Shown: positions 17,319-27,213 of the stretch, piece by piece
Layout: the number at the start of each line of letters is the position of its first letter
Position numbering within the stretch: the stretch's first letter is position 1
Assembly (NCBI RefSeq): GCF_001904745.1
Contig: NZ_MRCD01000038.1
Coordinates: forward strand, 1-64,000
Reading direction: 5' to 3'
DNA: 64,000 nt
DNA from: Calothrix sp. HK-06
GTDB taxonomy: Bacteria > Cyanobacteriota > Cyanobacteriia > Cyanobacteriales > Nostocaceae
Made by a program: the position numbers and the translations under genes
Notes under the pieces: model-generated
What the model was told of the DNA's origin: nothing
The model's database searches: none
What the model saw: the letters and a program-made list of their open reading frames with translations, nothing else

Positions 17319-17666
17319 ATGGCTCGCTATACATGTTCATTTGTTCTTTCTGTTTCTATAGATTACCTTCTACCTACACTTATAGACCTTCTACAAAGTA
17401 CGGGTTTGAATGTGCAATATCACAATGCTGATTACATTATGGCGCGCGAATTTCCTGGAAGTGTTCCGTTTTCTAAGTTAGTCACAGTAGAATTACTCAT
17501 CGATAAGACTACTGCCACCGAAACGGAAACTCGTATGAATTTAGTGACTAAGAACGAAGAACTTCCACTTCAACTCGAAAATCACTGCCGACAAGTGTTT
17601 CAATATATTAAGCAAGAAATCGAAACTAGCCGTCATTGGAATTTGATTGATAGTATTGCTGGCTAA
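17319..17666 (+). CDS. Conserved hypothetical protein
   Basis: A 115-residue protein starting MARYTCSFVLSVSIDYLLPT. It has a strand-helix-strand look: a hydrophobic strand, helix LLPTLIDLLQSTG, strand LNVQYHNADYIMAREFPG, strand LVTVELLIDKT, then a long helix QLENHCRQVFQYIKQEIETS. This could be a small alpha/beta domain. The start at 17319 is chosen because the upstream extension from 17271 is basic and unlike the rest. I do not recognise a named family. Confidence 0.6.
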   Translation: MARYTCSFVLSVSIDYLLPTLIDLLQSTGLNVQYHNADYIMAREFPGSVPFSKLVTVELLIDKTTATETETRMNLVTKNEELPLQLENHCRQVFQYIKQEIETSRHWNLIDSIAG

Positions 17667-17739
17667 AATTCTAGGTTGGGGAGGCACCGCGTTGCCGGGG
17701 TTCCCCCGGTTGTAGCGAGTGCCGTTGGAGCCAACAGCG

Positions 17740-17774
17740 GAACCCAACAAACATACATTAATATGTTGGGTTCC
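17740..17774. terminator. Hairpin between convergent genes
   Basis: GGAACCCAACA and TGTTGGGTTCC form an 11-bp perfect stem in the gap between the 17319 gene and the convergent FHA gene. It is embedded in a GC-richer repeat-like stretch from about 17680. A bidirectional terminator or a small palindromic repeat are both possible. Confidence 0.5.
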
Positions 17775-17792
17775 GTTCCTCCATTCAACCTA

Positions 17793-18293
17793 CTAGTCGT
17801 CAAAGTCATCGGTCATGCCAGGATTTATAAGAGTAATATCATACTCGCTGGCATCGGTTTGTCCTGTCCGCATTGAATCTTTGAGTAGATAGTATATTGC
17901 TCGCACCTGGGGTCCAAAAACTACTTCGTCTTCGTTTCTCAAGTCGTGTGCAGGTAGCTTGCGTCCATTTATCACCAACCCGTTCGCACTCGGTTTCCCT
18001 TTGCTGTCTCCATCTACTATTCGATAATAATAACTTTGACTATTATCGTCGCGTGGTAATCTTACCAATACGGCATGGCGCCGCGACACAAATTGTGAGT
18101 TTAGACAAATATCGCAATCTCTGTCTCTGCCAATCGAATATACAGGACGCTCAAGTGTGACTTCTTTGCGTCCTTGGTCATCTTCGATAATTAATAAGTG
18201 GCTTTCGTTTATTTCTGCTGCCATCGAAAAATCGTTGCCAAAATCGGTTGAACTTTGATGAGTAAAAATTGGTTGAGTATTATTTACTGCCAT
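17793..18293 (-). CDS. FHA-domain protein
   Basis: A 166-residue protein with a forkhead-associated phosphothreonine-binding domain. The conserved core is VYSIGRDRDCDICLNSQFVS (about residues 51-70) followed by RRHAVLVRL, then the later loop PSANGLVINGRKLPAHDLRN. The Gly-Arg, Ser-x-x-His-like (SRRHA) and Asn-Gly positions typical of FHA are present. The acidic C-terminus ends MTDDFDD. It probably binds a Ser/Thr-kinase-phosphorylated partner, not encoded nearby. It is transcribed alone. Confidence 0.88.
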   Translation of the reverse strand: MAVNNTQPIFTHQSSTDFGNDFSMAAEINESHLLIIEDDQGRKEVTLERPVYSIGRDRDCDICLNSQFVSRRHAVLVRLPRDDNSQSYYYRIVDGDSKGKPSANGLVINGRKLPAHDLRNEDEVVFGPQVRAIYYLLKDSMRTGQTDASEYDITLINPGMTDDFDD

Positions 18294-18478
18294 GCTCTGT
18301 GCTTCTAGCTACTGTATAATTTATTATTTAAAAACTTATTTGCTATTGGGTACTGCAAATAAAAGTAGCGCACTTAATTTGTTGTATATATTGGACAAAA
18401 AACTGCACATTGACCTAGTTTAACCTCACATTAGTCAAACTAGGTAATACGTTTTGTAATAAGGATTGTTACAGACGT

Positions 18479-20857
18479 TTAACTGCGGGAATGTCGTAAT
18501 AACAGAGAATTTGACACAACACTAACAGAACTGAAAGCCATTAAAGCGGCAGCACCAGCTGGGTTTAAAACGAAACCTAGCTTTGGAAGTAAAACACCCG
18601 CAGCAAGTGGTATCCCTATCGTATTATACGCAAAAGCCCAGAATAAATTTTGGCGAATTTTGTTAAAAGTGGCACGACTTAATTTTATTGACTCTACCAC
18701 ATCGGTTAAACAATTACGCATTAGTACAATTGATGCGGTCTCTATTGCTACATCTGTTCCAGAGTGGAGTGCAATTCCAACATCTGCTTGTGATAAAGCT
18801 GGTGCGTCATTAATGCCATCACCTACCATTGCGACTTGGTTTGATTGCTGTAGCACTTGAATTGCCTCGGCTTTTTTGGCTGGGGGTATTCCTGCAACAA
18901 TGTTGGTGGCGCCTATACCCAGTTCAGTAGCTATAGTGTTAACAGCTTCAATACGGTCACCGCTTAAAATCATTACCCGCAAACCCAAGGAGCGAAGTTG
19001 AAGGACGGTACTTTTTGCTTCAGGTCTGAGGGTATCGGCAACTGCGATGATTCCAGCTATTTTATTGTCGTAAGCTAAATAGACTACCGTTTTCCCAGCA
19101 TTGGCTAGTACACGCGCTTTATCTTGCGTATTTTCATCAACTGTAATACCCTGCCAAGTAACCCATTCATAGTTGCCCAAGAATACTATTTTATTTTCTA
19201 CTACTGCCGAAATTCCAAAACCTGGTTCGGTACGAAAATCTACTGCATCGGGAATAGTTAACTGTTTTTCTATTGCTGCGGTTTGAATTGCTATTGCAAG
19301 AGGATGACAAGTACCACTTTCTACTGCTGCTGCTAATTTCAGAAGATTGTCTGCTTCTATTTCTTCTAATACAATACAGTCTGTTACCGTAGGTTTTCCA
19401 CTAGTTAGCGTACCTGTTTTATCAAAAACTATAGTATCAAGCTTGTGAACTTTTTCTAAAACATCTCCCCCTTTTATCAATAAACCTTTTTCGGCGCCCA
19501 TTGCTGTACCAACTAAAATAGCTGTTGGGGTTGCAAGTCCTAACGCACAAGGACAAGCAACTACCATTACGGCAATCGCAAGTTTTAGACTTAATAATAA
19601 AGGAGAGTGATGAGTGAGTCGTGCTGAGTGAGTCGTGCTGAGTAATGAGTGATGAGTGAGTGGTGTAATTACGCTAGCAATATCTGGCCAAATATGGGCG
19701 CCGAAAAAGTACCAAAATAGAAAAGTTAACAGTGCGGCAGTTAGAACAAAGTAAGTAAAGTAACCAGCAACAGTATCAGCGAGTTTTTGTATGGGAGCTT
19801 TACGAGTTTGTGCGGCTTCTACTAAAGCTATGATTTGGGCTATTGTAGTGTCGGCGCCAGTACGAGTTGCACAAATTATAATTGCACCAGATTGGTTAAA
19901 CGTAGCAGCTGTAACGTTATCTCCTGGTTGCTTAATTACAGGCATAGATTCCCCTGTTAACATCGACTCATCAACAGTCGTCTGTCCTTGTACCACTTCA
20001 CCATCGACTGGTATCTTCTCTCCTGGTAAAACCTGTAACCATTCTCCAATTTTTACCTGTTCGGCAGGAATTTCTACTACATTGTTAGAAACAACAAAGT
20101 TAGACGACGAATTTCCATCTTTCGGTTTTCCAATCAAACGTGCAACTTGTGGCTGAAGTTCTAATAAATTTGTAAAAGCAGTAGCAGCTTTATGGCGGGC
20201 ACGTTGTTCTAAAGTTCTTCCTAATAAAATAAACGCCAGCATCATTACTGGTTCGTCAAAAAAGCATTCCCATCCCATCTGCGGGAATAACAACGCGATT
20301 AAACTCGCTGTGTAAGCTGTAACACTTCCCAAACTGATGAGAGTGTTCATGTTAGGCGCCCTTCGACGTATACCCAACCAGCCATCGATTAAAATTGAAC
20401 GACCAGGAATAAGAAGCGTCAGTGTAGCTAGTCCACAGTGAAACCAAATATTATCCAATCCTGGTATAAACGCATCAAAGACGTTGCTGAAATGCCCCAA
20501 ACTTGAAACGACGAGCAAAAACCCAGCTATAAATAAATTTAAGTTGGCAGAACGTACTTCTTGAATTTGGTTTTGTTTACTTGGAGCAGCACGTGAGTAA
20601 CGCGGTTGAGATGGAAAACCTGCTTGAGTCAAATGCGAAGCTAATGCCGAAGCATCAACACCACTCGACTCAACCACAGCAACCGAAGTTGCCAAGTTCA
20701 CACTACTATTAACAACTCCTGGATATTGAGTTAGTGTGCGCTCGACATTACGAACACATCCAGCACACTTCATTCCTGTAATATCGAGAGTTATTTTTTC
20801 TAATGGTTCGTTTTGGGTATTTTCGTTGGGTAAATCAGTTTTTGAAACAAGTTGCAT
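18479..20857 (-). CDS. Copper-transporting P-type ATPase (P1B-1, PacS/CtaA-like)
   Basis: Membrane pump moving Cu(I) across the plasma or thylakoid membrane with ATP. The 792-residue protein has one N-terminal heavy-metal domain ([10 protein letters not shown], about residues 29-38), the actuator loop LTGESMP, the ion motif [13 protein letters not shown], the phosphorylation site [12 protein letters not shown] and the hinge [23 protein letters not shown] and [12 protein letters not shown] in the last helices fit the Cu(I) subgroup. Odd: a run enriched in THHS and related residues just before the CPC helix is encoded by tandem GAGTGA-type DNA repeats (19604-19663), an in-frame insertion. CtaA and PacS cannot be separated from sequence alone. 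Confidence 0.93.
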   Translation of the reverse strand: MQLVSKTDLPNENTQNEPLEKITLDITGMKCAGCVRNVERTLTQYPGVVNSSVNLATSVAVVESSGVDASALASHLTQAGFPSQPRYSRAAPSKQNQIQEVRSANLNLFIAGFLLVVSSLGHFSNVFDAFIPGLDNIWFHCGLATLTLLIPGRSILIDGWLGIRRRAPNMNTLISLGSVTAYTASLIALLFPQMGWECFFDEPVMMLAFILLGRTLEQRARHKAATAFTNLLELQPQVARLIGKPKDGNSSSNFVVSNNVVEIPAEQVKIGEWLQVLPGEKIPVDGEVVQGQTTVDESMLTGESMPVIKQPGDNVTAATFNQSGAIIICATRTGADTTIAQIIALVEAAQTRKAPIQKLADTVAGYFTYFVLTAALLTFLFWYFFGAHIWPDIASVITPLTHHSLLSTTHSARLTHHSPLLLSLKLAIAVMVVACPCALGLATPTAILVGTAMGAEKGLLIKGGDVLEKVHKLDTIVFDKTGTLTSGKPTVTDCIVLEEIEADNLLKLAAAVESGTCHPLAIAIQTAAIEKQLTIPDAVDFRTEPGFGISAVVENKIVFLGNYEWVTWQGITVDENTQDKARVLANAGKTVVYLAYDNKIAGIIAVADTLRPEAKSTVLQLRSLGLRVMILSGDRIEAVNTIATELGIGATNIVAGIPPAKKAEAIQVLQQSNQVAMVGDGINDAPALSQADVGIALHSGTDVAIETASIVLMRNCLTDVVESIKLSRATFNKIRQNLFWAFAYNTIGIPLAAGVLLPKLGFVLNPAGAAALMAFSSVSVVSNSLLLRHSRS
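19604..19663. repeat. GAGTGA-type short tandem repeats inside the copper ATPase gene
   Basis: Two exact 14-bp units GAGTGAGTCGTGCT (19612-19625 and 19626-19639) are flanked by related GAGTGATGAGTGAG sequences. The 60-bp block is a multiple of three and keeps the ATPase frame, adding about 20 residues between membrane segments upstream of the CPC helix. Confidence 0.75.
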
Positions 20858-20986
20858 GGAAAATGGGTGGATTTGCTACAAATTTTGACGCTATTTAATA
20901 GCATCTCTTATTTGAGGGTAAGCTATATCCACGCCTTTGACATATTGTCAAACTAATTAACTTTTCTTTAAATTATCTAGACTCTT

Positions 20987-21190
20987 CTAGGATGGGCCGG
21001 AAAGCCCGTTCTTGACTATATCCCGGCGCCGCCAAAAAGTTACATAAATCAAAGCTAAAGCTTGTAGCGGGATCAAGATGAACTCACCCCGCAAAAAACT
21101 ATTTACTTGTAAATTTGATACAGTACCGAAGTAACCCATGCTACACAGCACTAAAATACCCAATATTAGCTTTTTGTTCTTAAGTAACAT
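20987..21190 (-). CDS. Possible small membrane protein
   Basis: A 67-residue frame with a hydrophobic helix LILGILVLCSMGYFGTVSNL near the N-terminus and a second, FILIPLQALALIYVTFW, followed by a basic RRRD segment. Two helices with a positive inside loop are plausible. AGGTT lies shortly before the start. No family is recognised. It sits between the copper ATPase and TM2 genes, behind a hairpin at 21234-21264. Confidence 0.5.
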   Translation of the reverse strand: MLLKNKKLILGILVLCSMGYFGTVSNLQVNSFLRGEFILIPLQALALIYVTFWRRRDIVKNGLSGPS

Positions 21191-21233
21191 CATATTGAAT
21201 AACCTATATATAAAATCAATATTTTAGTAAAGA

Positions 21234-21264
21234 AGATTCCCGACCTTTTAATAAGCCGGGAATT
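21234..21264 (-). terminator. Hairpin terminator after the TM2 gene
   Basis: ATTCCCG and CGGGAAT form a stem in the gap just downstream of the TM2 gene's stop. Read on the minus strand the hairpin is followed by a T-rich stretch (CTTCTTT), consistent with a rho-independent terminator for that gene. Confidence 0.55.
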
Positions 21265-21269
21265 TGACT

Positions 21270-21545
21270 TTAAAACCAACCTTGTTTGTTTGCGAAATAA
21301 GTGTCAACAAACTCTTCATGACTTTTGTTGAGATAAATCATTCCTTCGACTAATCCGACGAGTTGCATAACTATAAAGGGAATGCCATAAGCAAAAATGG
21401 CGCCGAGTATAGAAACAACTAGCATTATCGAGCCTTCGGCAGAGTAACCCAAAACAAATTTATGAATACCTAATCCACCAAAAATAATACCGCAGTAGCC
21501 AGATAACAGTTGTTTTGTAGCGTGGCTAGGGGTGAGATTTGCCAT
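21270..21545 (-). CDS. TM2-domain membrane protein
   Basis: A 91-residue protein with two membrane helices separated by a short turn. The sequences are LLSGYCGIIFGGLGIHKFVL, where G-x-x-G-x-H-K/R-F is the TM2-domain signature, and GSIMLVVSILGAIFAYGIP, with a third hydrophobic segment FIVMQLVGLVEGMIYL. The C-terminus DTYFANKQGWF is polar. The start at 21545 (MANLTPSH) is used because the 21 residues before it in frame do not look like protein. The function of the family is unknown. Confidence 0.85.
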   Translation of the reverse strand: MANLTPSHATKQLLSGYCGIIFGGLGIHKFVLGYSAEGSIMLVVSILGAIFAYGIPFIVMQLVGLVEGMIYLNKSHEEFVDTYFANKQGWF

Positions 21546-22449
21546 AATTAAGTACTGCTCCTTAGTGTTTATATATAATTTGACGATAGCTAGACAATGC
21601 GATGCCAATCTACGACTAAAAGGACTAGAAAATAAACCATAAAGTCTATGTGAACGTAGCTTAAAAATTACGCTCGCTTATGTAGTCGATTTTTAGTCGA
21701 TTTTTAGTCGATTTTTTATTTGTTTTATTTGATGAGAAGATAAGAGCAGATTCCTGCTACTAATAAATATGAACGTGAGTAGAAACACATGTTCGTGAAC
21801 TATATAGCCGAATTTAGGGCGCCTAAATATAAACAAAAACGCTCTAAACATATTTATAGGGAACCACGCTGCATTACTCTAAAGCTTGCAACTATCAGGT
21901 TTTTATGTAATTACAATTTAATTTGATAATAAATCAAGCTATAGCATGAAGAATGAGAACAAGATTAATCTTGCTCAAAACAAGCCAGGACGCAGAATCT
22001 TCAAAACTACTACTGTATATTACTTTCTACAACTCATTCGCTTTATTTCCGGACTTTTCTAACTTGTTTGCGTTAATACTAGTAATCAGACGTTATCGCT
22101 ATCAAAATTATTTCGGAAAACCCGAACAAAATCAATATCGATTTCACCACGCGCTTATTACCAGTACTAAAACCGCAATCGAAACTCAGTTATATTTATT
22201 AGCTCGGAATATCAGCCAAATTTTAGTGAAGCAGACAATCAGGTATTTCTGAAGCAAATAGCTCGACACTACTATTATAGTAGATGCTTTGCTAAATTCG
22301 GTTTATACTTTTAACGTATTTTTTGGGATTGAATAGTAATTAACTTAACAATCGTTATCACTTACATACATAATTTACTTGTGTTTTTTCTTGTTGAAAT
22401 ATATTAATGCAAATGTTTTTGCTTTTGTCAAGGGTTTTAGGGCATACAT
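21546..22449. other. Gene-free region with 11-bp tandem repeats
   Basis: About 900 bp between the TM2 gene and the CPBP gene. It contains three exact tandem copies of AGTCGATTTTT (21684-21716), an AT-rich leader and a GGCGCC site at 21818. A 99-codon frame at 21953-22252 lacks convincing features and is not called. Promoters for the TM2 gene should lie at the left end. Confidence 0.45.
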
Positions 22450-24009
22450 TTAGCTGTTACTGCTGCCTAGTACGAATAAAGTCAGCAGTGTACCACTGTT
22501 CCAAAGGCTATGCAGCATCATTGGCGCCAGTAGATTTCGCGAACGAGTATAGACTATCCCTAATACGATCCCCAAGGAGGTTAGAGGTAATATTTCTGAC
22601 AAGCTGAGGTGAGCAGCAGCAAAAATAAAACTGCTGACTATAATAGATGCCCATACAGGCATATAGCGAGTTAGCGATGGTAATAGAAAACCACGAAACA
22701 AAAATTCTTCAAACAATGGAGCAGCAATAGCAGCTGTTGTGAAAAATATACCTAGGGCAACAGAATCCTTTGCTTCGAGAGCGAGTTGCAGCAAGGGATT
22801 ACTTCCACCCTGTCCTTGCCAAATTTGTTGATTAACCAACGACACGAAAAGCACAATAGGTATAGCAACGCAGTAACCACCTAATCCCCACAATATCCAC
22901 TTGCCACTGAAGCGAAACCGAAACCAATCGTCATTGAGTGGTAAAAAGGGTTTGATAGAGAAATATAAAACTGATATTGAACCCGCAGCAAGAAGAATAT
23001 AGCTAATTAGTACATACACAGCTTGAAAACGGATATTACCAGCAGGACGAGGAAGAGGTAATAGAGAAAAAGCGAGGGGAACTAAAACTTGCCCCATAAA
23101 GAAGAAGCCACCAACGAAAACTTGTAAAATCGTCTCAGAATTCCAAGGTGTCGTCCAAGCTAGTGTGCTGTTGGTTGCTAGTATTGAGTCTTTTCCTTTT
23201 AACAAGCGTTGAACCAAAAGGAAAATCAATGTCACGAAACCAATTAGTCCAGCTAAGTTAGGAACTACCCCAACAATGCTTAACTGTAGTAAGGCTTTTT
23301 CTGCCTGTTGTTGCTGTAATACTTCGAGAGTTTTGAGTGCGTCGCTACGTTCTTGAAGTGTATATAGTTGGGTTAGTGCGCGGATTTTGAACCAGCCATT
23401 GAGTTGACTTTGAATCGATTCTTCAGCTAATGGTAGTAATTGCTTTGGGGTACCCCATAATCCTGATAATACCCGCGCTGTTTGGCTCATGTCTGGAAAA
23501 GTTAGCTTGCGTTGCTCGACTTGTTCCCAGGTTGCGAGTGCTAAATCTGTTTTAGAAAGTTCTGCTTGTAGTACTCCTAAACGTAGTTCGAGTTCTGTTA
23601 GTAATTTTTGTTGTTCGTCGAGTGACTTTAATAAAAGTTTTAAGTCTAATTCGTTTTGAGGAGCTAGTTTTGAGTTTACTTCGTTTGGCTGCTGTGCAAT
23701 GGGTTGACGCAGTTTCTCAATTCCCTGTTTAGTCGTTTCTATCGCTGTTTTAGCTTTTTGACGTGCTTTTTCGTATTGTTCTGCTGCGCTTTCTGTGGGG
23801 TTGGCACCTAATATAGCATTTTGCGCTCCCTGGTAGTTTTTGTCATCTTTGTCTGGTTTCCAAGCTGCTGCTTCTAAAACTATATCGGTTTGGTAAAGTT
23901 CTAAGCGGCTTTGATACTGAGGTTCTTGTAAAGTTTCATATAGTCTTGACCCTGATGTCAAAATTGCCAATACCGTTAATAAAATTAATATTATTCGCTT
24001 GATTGTCAT
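22450..24009 (-). CDS. CPBP-family intramembrane glutamic protease (CAAX-like) with N-terminal coiled coil
   Basis: A 519-residue membrane protein. The first 240 residues are mostly a periplasmic or lumenal helical region after an initial membrane helix (IILILLTVLAILTSGSRLYE), with long Gln/Glu/Lys-rich coiled coil around residues 80-160. Several membrane helices follow. The C-terminal CPBP/Abi domain carries the paired glutamates and arginine in LFEEFLFRGFLLPSL, FIFAAAHLSLSEILP with the first His, and MMLHSLWNSG with the second. These are the catalytic residues of Rce1-like proteases. Cyanobacterial members are abundant and their substrates unknown. It is divergent from cbiG-cobJ. Confidence 0.85.
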   Translation of the reverse strand: MTIKRIILILLTVLAILTSGSRLYETLQEPQYQSRLELYQTDIVLEAAAWKPDKDDKNYQGAQNAILGANPTESAAEQYEKARQKAKTAIETTKQGIEKLRQPIAQQPNEVNSKLAPQNELDLKLLLKSLDEQQKLLTELELRLGVLQAELSKTDLALATWEQVEQRKLTFPDMSQTARVLSGLWGTPKQLLPLAEESIQSQLNGWFKIRALTQLYTLQERSDALKTLEVLQQQQAEKALLQLSIVGVVPNLAGLIGFVTLIFLLVQRLLKGKDSILATNSTLAWTTPWNSETILQVFVGGFFFMGQVLVPLAFSLLPLPRPAGNIRFQAVYVLISYILLAAGSISVLYFSIKPFLPLNDDWFRFRFSGKWILWGLGGYCVAIPIVLFVSLVNQQIWQGQGGSNPLLQLALEAKDSVALGIFFTTAAIAAPLFEEFLFRGFLLPSLTRYMPVWASIIVSSFIFAAAHLSLSEILPLTSLGIVLGIVYTRSRNLLAPMMLHSLWNSGTLLTLFVLGSSNS

Positions 24010-24176
24010 TACTCTTCCTCACTCCAAACATCATACTCAACCGCATTATCGCTTATATAGTGCGGTTGGTGCCTATAGAAAAAGTAAGGGGTTGCTACTT
24101 TAAGGGAAAGAGACGATGTGAAAAGGCGCCTTTTACATTGGTAATATGATTCAGGGAATGAGATTTACCACCAAAA

Positions 24177-25943
24177 ATGCTTCCACCTGCTGCGATTATT
24201 GTACTTAACCAAAATAGTGTTGCACTTGGACGCCGAATCGCAAGTGCTTTACCTAGTGCTACCGTTTACGGTTTAATAAAGCGCACTACAGGAGTTGATA
24301 GGGGTTTTGATAATTTTGGGGATACGCTACGCGAGTTGTTTGCTAGTGGAACCCCCATAGTTGGTGTTTGTGCTGCGGGAATTTTAATTCGTTCGCTTGC
24401 TCCCATTATCTCTGACAAACGCCAAGAGCCTCCTATTTTAGCTGTTGCTGAAGATGGTAGTGCGGTTGTACCTCTGTTAGGTGGACTCCAGGGGGTTAAT
24501 GATATGGCAAGACTTATTGCAGCAGTGCTTGAAGTTCCACCAGCAATTACCACAACAGGAGATATTCGCTTCCGTACTGCACTACTCGCTCCCCCAAAAG
24601 GATATTACTTAGCAAATCCTGAAGCCGCAAAGGGTTTTATTTCAGATTTGCTCGCTGGTGCAAAAGTCAAGTTGGAAGGAAATGCGCTCTTAAACCTAAA
24701 TTGGTTAGTTAACAGCAAACTACCTTTCGATGCGAATGGAGATTTAGAGATTCGCGTAACTGAATATAAGACAGATTATACTCCTGACTGTTTAGTGTAT
24801 CATCCTGCTACGTTGGCTATTGGCGCCAGTGTAAACGGTGTACACGATATAGATGCGGTAGTGTTAGTTAGGGAATTACTTGTAAATGCTGGACTTAGTG
24901 AAAAATCGGTAGCAGGTGTGTTTGTTTTAAATAAAGATGCTGCTCAACCTGCGATTAATCAAATTGCGCGCGTTTTAGATGTACCGCTTCGGCTGTTGGA
25001 GTTAGAAAGTATACAAGGGGTTCAAGGAGAAAATATAGAGTCTCAAGCTAAAATGGCTGAGTTATTAGCGCTGACTGCAACGGGTTCATCTGGTAAGTTA
25101 TTAACGCAAGTATCAAATGATTCTATTGAGATATCTATAGCTTTGTCTTCTTCTATTATTGATGTTGATACAATTGGCAAGTCTAGAGGGAAATTATTTA
25201 TTGTTGGGACTGGGCCTGGTGCTAGTGGGTGGATGTCTCCTGAAGTTAAACGTATACTCAATGAGGCAACTGATTTAGTTGGTTATAGTTTTTACTTGGA
25301 TTTAGCAGGCGCCTTACGTCCAGAACAACGGCGCCATGATTCTGATAATCGGGAAGAATTGGCGCGGGCAAAGATGGCTTTAGACTTGGCAGCAGAGGGA
25401 CGCAATGTTGCTGTTGTTTCTTCTGGAGACCCTGGTATTTACGCAATGGCTGCGGCTATATTTGAGGTGTTGGAGTCAAATGCTGTTCCAGAATGGCAGC
25501 ATGTACAAGTTCAGGTTGCTCCGGGTATTTCGGCTTTACAAGCTGCTGCTGCTAAAATTGGGGCGCCGATAGGGCATGATTTTTGTGTTATCTCTTTATC
25601 TGATATTCTTAAGCCTTGGTCGATTATTGAAAGTCGTATTATTGCTGCTGCTAGTTCTGATATGGTTATCACTTTTTATAACCCTGCATCGAAACAACGT
25701 ACTTGGCAGTTAGCTTCTGCACGCGACATTTTACTAAAATATCGTTTGCCAGAAACTCCTGTGGTTCTTGCTCGTAATCTTGGTAGGGTAGGAGAGTCGG
25801 TGTTGGTTAGGAGTCTTAGAGATTTATCTGTTTCGGAAGTCGATATGCGTACTTTGGTTTTGGTGGGGTCGAGTAAAACACGTGTGGTTAAGCATTCTGA
25901 GGGAGTTTGGGTTTATACACCTCGTGAGTACACTGAGAGTTAG
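24177..25943 (+). CDS. cobJ: Cobalamin biosynthesis fusion CbiG-CobJ (precorrin-3B C17-methyltransferase)
   Basis: Two enzymes of corrin ring contraction in one chain. Residues about 1-330 are CbiG-like (lactone-opening hydrolase): FASGTPIVGVCAAGILIRSL, VVPLLGGLQGVNDMARLIA and VASL-like GVFVLNKDAAQPAINQ. From about residue 340 the chain is an SAM-dependent tetrapyrrole methylase: LFIVGTGPGASGWMSPEV, DLVGYSFYLDL, AVVSSGDPGIYAMAA, VQVAPGISALQAAAAKIGAP and FYNPASKQRTWQL. This fused form is usual in cyanobacteria. It is divergent from the protease gene. No cobalamin riboswitch was recognised in the 167-bp upstream gap. Confidence 0.94.
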   Translation: MLPPAAIIVLNQNSVALGRRIASALPSATVYGLIKRTTGVDRGFDNFGDTLRELFASGTPIVGVCAAGILIRSLAPIISDKRQEPPILAVAEDGSAVVPLLGGLQGVNDMARLIAAVLEVPPAITTTGDIRFRTALLAPPKGYYLANPEAAKGFISDLLAGAKVKLEGNALLNLNWLVNSKLPFDANGDLEIRVTEYKTDYTPDCLVYHPATLAIGASVNGVHDIDAVVLVRELLVNAGLSEKSVAGVFVLNKDAAQPAINQIARVLDVPLRLLELESIQGVQGENIESQAKMAELLALTATGSSGKLLTQVSNDSIEISIALSSSIIDVDTIGKSRGKLFIVGTGPGASGWMSPEVKRILNEATDLVGYSFYLDLAGALRPEQRRHDSDNREELARAKMALDLAAEGRNVAVVSSGDPGIYAMAAAIFEVLESNAVPEWQHVQVQVAPGISALQAAAAKIGAPIGHDFCVISLSDILKPWSIIESRIIAAASSDMVITFYNPASKQRTWQLASARDILLKYRLPETPVVLARNLGRVGESVLVRSLRDLSVSEVDMRTLVLVGSSKTRVVKHSEGVWVYTPREYTES

Positions 25944-26008
25944 TTTATGTAACCACAGAGACACGGAGAACACAGAGGAAGAGAAGAAACAGAAGAAGGG
26001 TAATATCT

Positions 26009-26482
26009 ATGAATGATGCTATATCTGAGAATCACATTCAAGCGTTAAAGTTTATTATTCCAGTTTTTGAGGAACATAATATTACATATCGTATTACAGG
26101 AGGGTTAGCTGGCAATCTTTACGGTTCGCATTGGGAGTTACATGATATTGACATTGAGGTGGCACGAAAGGATATTGAGTTAGTTGCTGAATTGTTTAAG
26201 GAGTATATAGCTATTGATTTAATGCGAATTGTTGATGATGAGTTTGATTTATTTATGATGACGTTAGTTATTTTTGGAGTGGACGTTGAAATCAATCAAG
26301 CTGAGGAAGCATTTGTTTATCACAATGACACACCCGTTAAATTAGATGATGATTTGTCTGTATTTAATACTTTTTATTATGAAGGGTTAAAATTGAAAGT
26401 TAAGCCTTTAAAAGAAATTATTGAATATAAACAGTTGCTCGGTCGTCACCAAGATGTAATTGATTTGATTACATTAACTTAA
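26009..26482 (+). CDS. Nucleotidyltransferase-fold protein
   Basis: A 157-residue protein with the polymerase-beta-like nucleotidyltransferase signature: the glycine pair in RITGGLAGNLYG (about residues 32-43), then the metal-binding acids in HDIDIEVARKD (about 48-58) and a later acidic strand GVDVEINQAE. The closing segment KVKPLKEIIEYKQLLGRHQD, containing a basic K-x-x-K pattern, is common in small antitoxin-like or aminoglycoside-type members. AGAAGGG provides a good ribosome-binding site before ATG 26009. No toxin partner is seen next to it, so TA or resistance roles are unproven. Confidence 0.75.
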   Translation: MNDAISENHIQALKFIIPVFEEHNITYRITGGLAGNLYGSHWELHDIDIEVARKDIELVAELFKEYIAIDLMRIVDDEFDLFMMTLVIFGVDVEINQAEEAFVYHNDTPVKLDDDLSVFNTFYYEGLKLKVKPLKEIIEYKQLLGRHQDVIDLITLT

Positions 26483-26511
26483 TTAACTTAATATAATTCT
26501 TAATGTTGCCA

Positions 26512-27213
26512 ATGAAAGTATTTATCGTCCACGCTCATCCCGAAAAACAAAGTTTTAATGCTGGATTAACTCAACATGCAAAAGCTATTCTTGAACAAAC
26601 AGGTAATGAGGTAACTATTTCTGATTTGTATGCTATGAACTTTAATCCTGTGTCTGACCGCCGTAACTTTACTTCAGAAAAAGACTCTGATTATTTTAAA
26701 CAGCAAATTGAAGATAATTATGCAACTGAAAATGATGGTTTTTCTGAAGATATTAAAGCCGAAATGGAAAAGTTATTTTGGTGCGATGTACTTATTTTTC
26801 AATTCCCGCTCTGGTGGTTTGGTTTACCAGCAATATTAAAGGGATGGGTGGATAAAGTATTTGCAGCAGGTAAGATTTATGGTGGTGGCAAATGGTATGA
26901 TAATGGTGTTTTTAAGGGTAAAAAAGCGATGTTGTCGCTAACTACAGGTGGAAAATTACCCATGTATACTGAAATTGGTTTACACGGTGATATTCATACT
27001 ATTCTTTATCCCATCAATCACGGAATTTTGCGATATGTTGGTTTTGATGTATTACCTCCTTTTGTTGTATTTGGCGCCACTAAAATTAACGACGAACGAC
27101 GTAAGGGTTATTTAAGAGAATATGAGAAAAGATTAGTCAGCATTGATGGGACGTATCCAATTATTTACCCAGCATTAGCTGATTTTGACGAAAATTTTCA
27201 ATTAAATAGCTAG
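26512..27213 (+). CDS. NAD(P)H dehydrogenase (quinone), NQO/flavodoxin-like fold
   Basis: FAD- or FMN-dependent two-electron reductase of quinones. The 233-residue protein begins MKVFIVHAHPEKQSFNAGL, the N-terminal phosphate-binding part of the NQO1/KefF-like family. It continues CDVLIFQFPLWWFGLPAIL with the flavin-contacting Trp-Phe pair, KGWVDKVFAAGKIYGGG and LSLTTGGK. ATG 26512 is preferred over an alternative ATG nine bp upstream because it gives the family N-terminus directly. The gene follows the nucleotidyltransferase by 29 bp. Its stop codon overlaps a GAAACC palindrome. Confidence 0.88.
   Translation: MKVFIVHAHPEKQSFNAGLTQHAKAILEQTGNEVTISDLYAMNFNPVSDRRNFTSEKDSDYFKQQIEDNYATENDGFSEDIKAEMEKLFWCDVLIFQFPLWWFGLPAILKGWVDKVFAAGKIYGGGKWYDNGVFKGKKAMLSLTTGGKLPMYTEIGLHGDIHTILYPINHGILRYVGFDVLPPFVVFGATKINDERRKGYLREYEKRLVSIDGTYPIIYPALADFDENFQLNS

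Noticed and set aside
21953-22252. 99-codon frame in the gap upstream of the TM2 gene
   Set aside because: No domain, no good ribosome-binding site, and composition like the surrounding AT-rich spacer.
24010-24176. Cobalamin riboswitch upstream of cbiG-cobJ
   Set aside because: The gap is short and holds no recognisable B12 box by eye.
26009-26482. Toxin-antitoxin module formed by the nucleotidyltransferase-fold gene
   Set aside because: No HEPN or other toxin gene is adjacent; the next gene is a quinone reductase.
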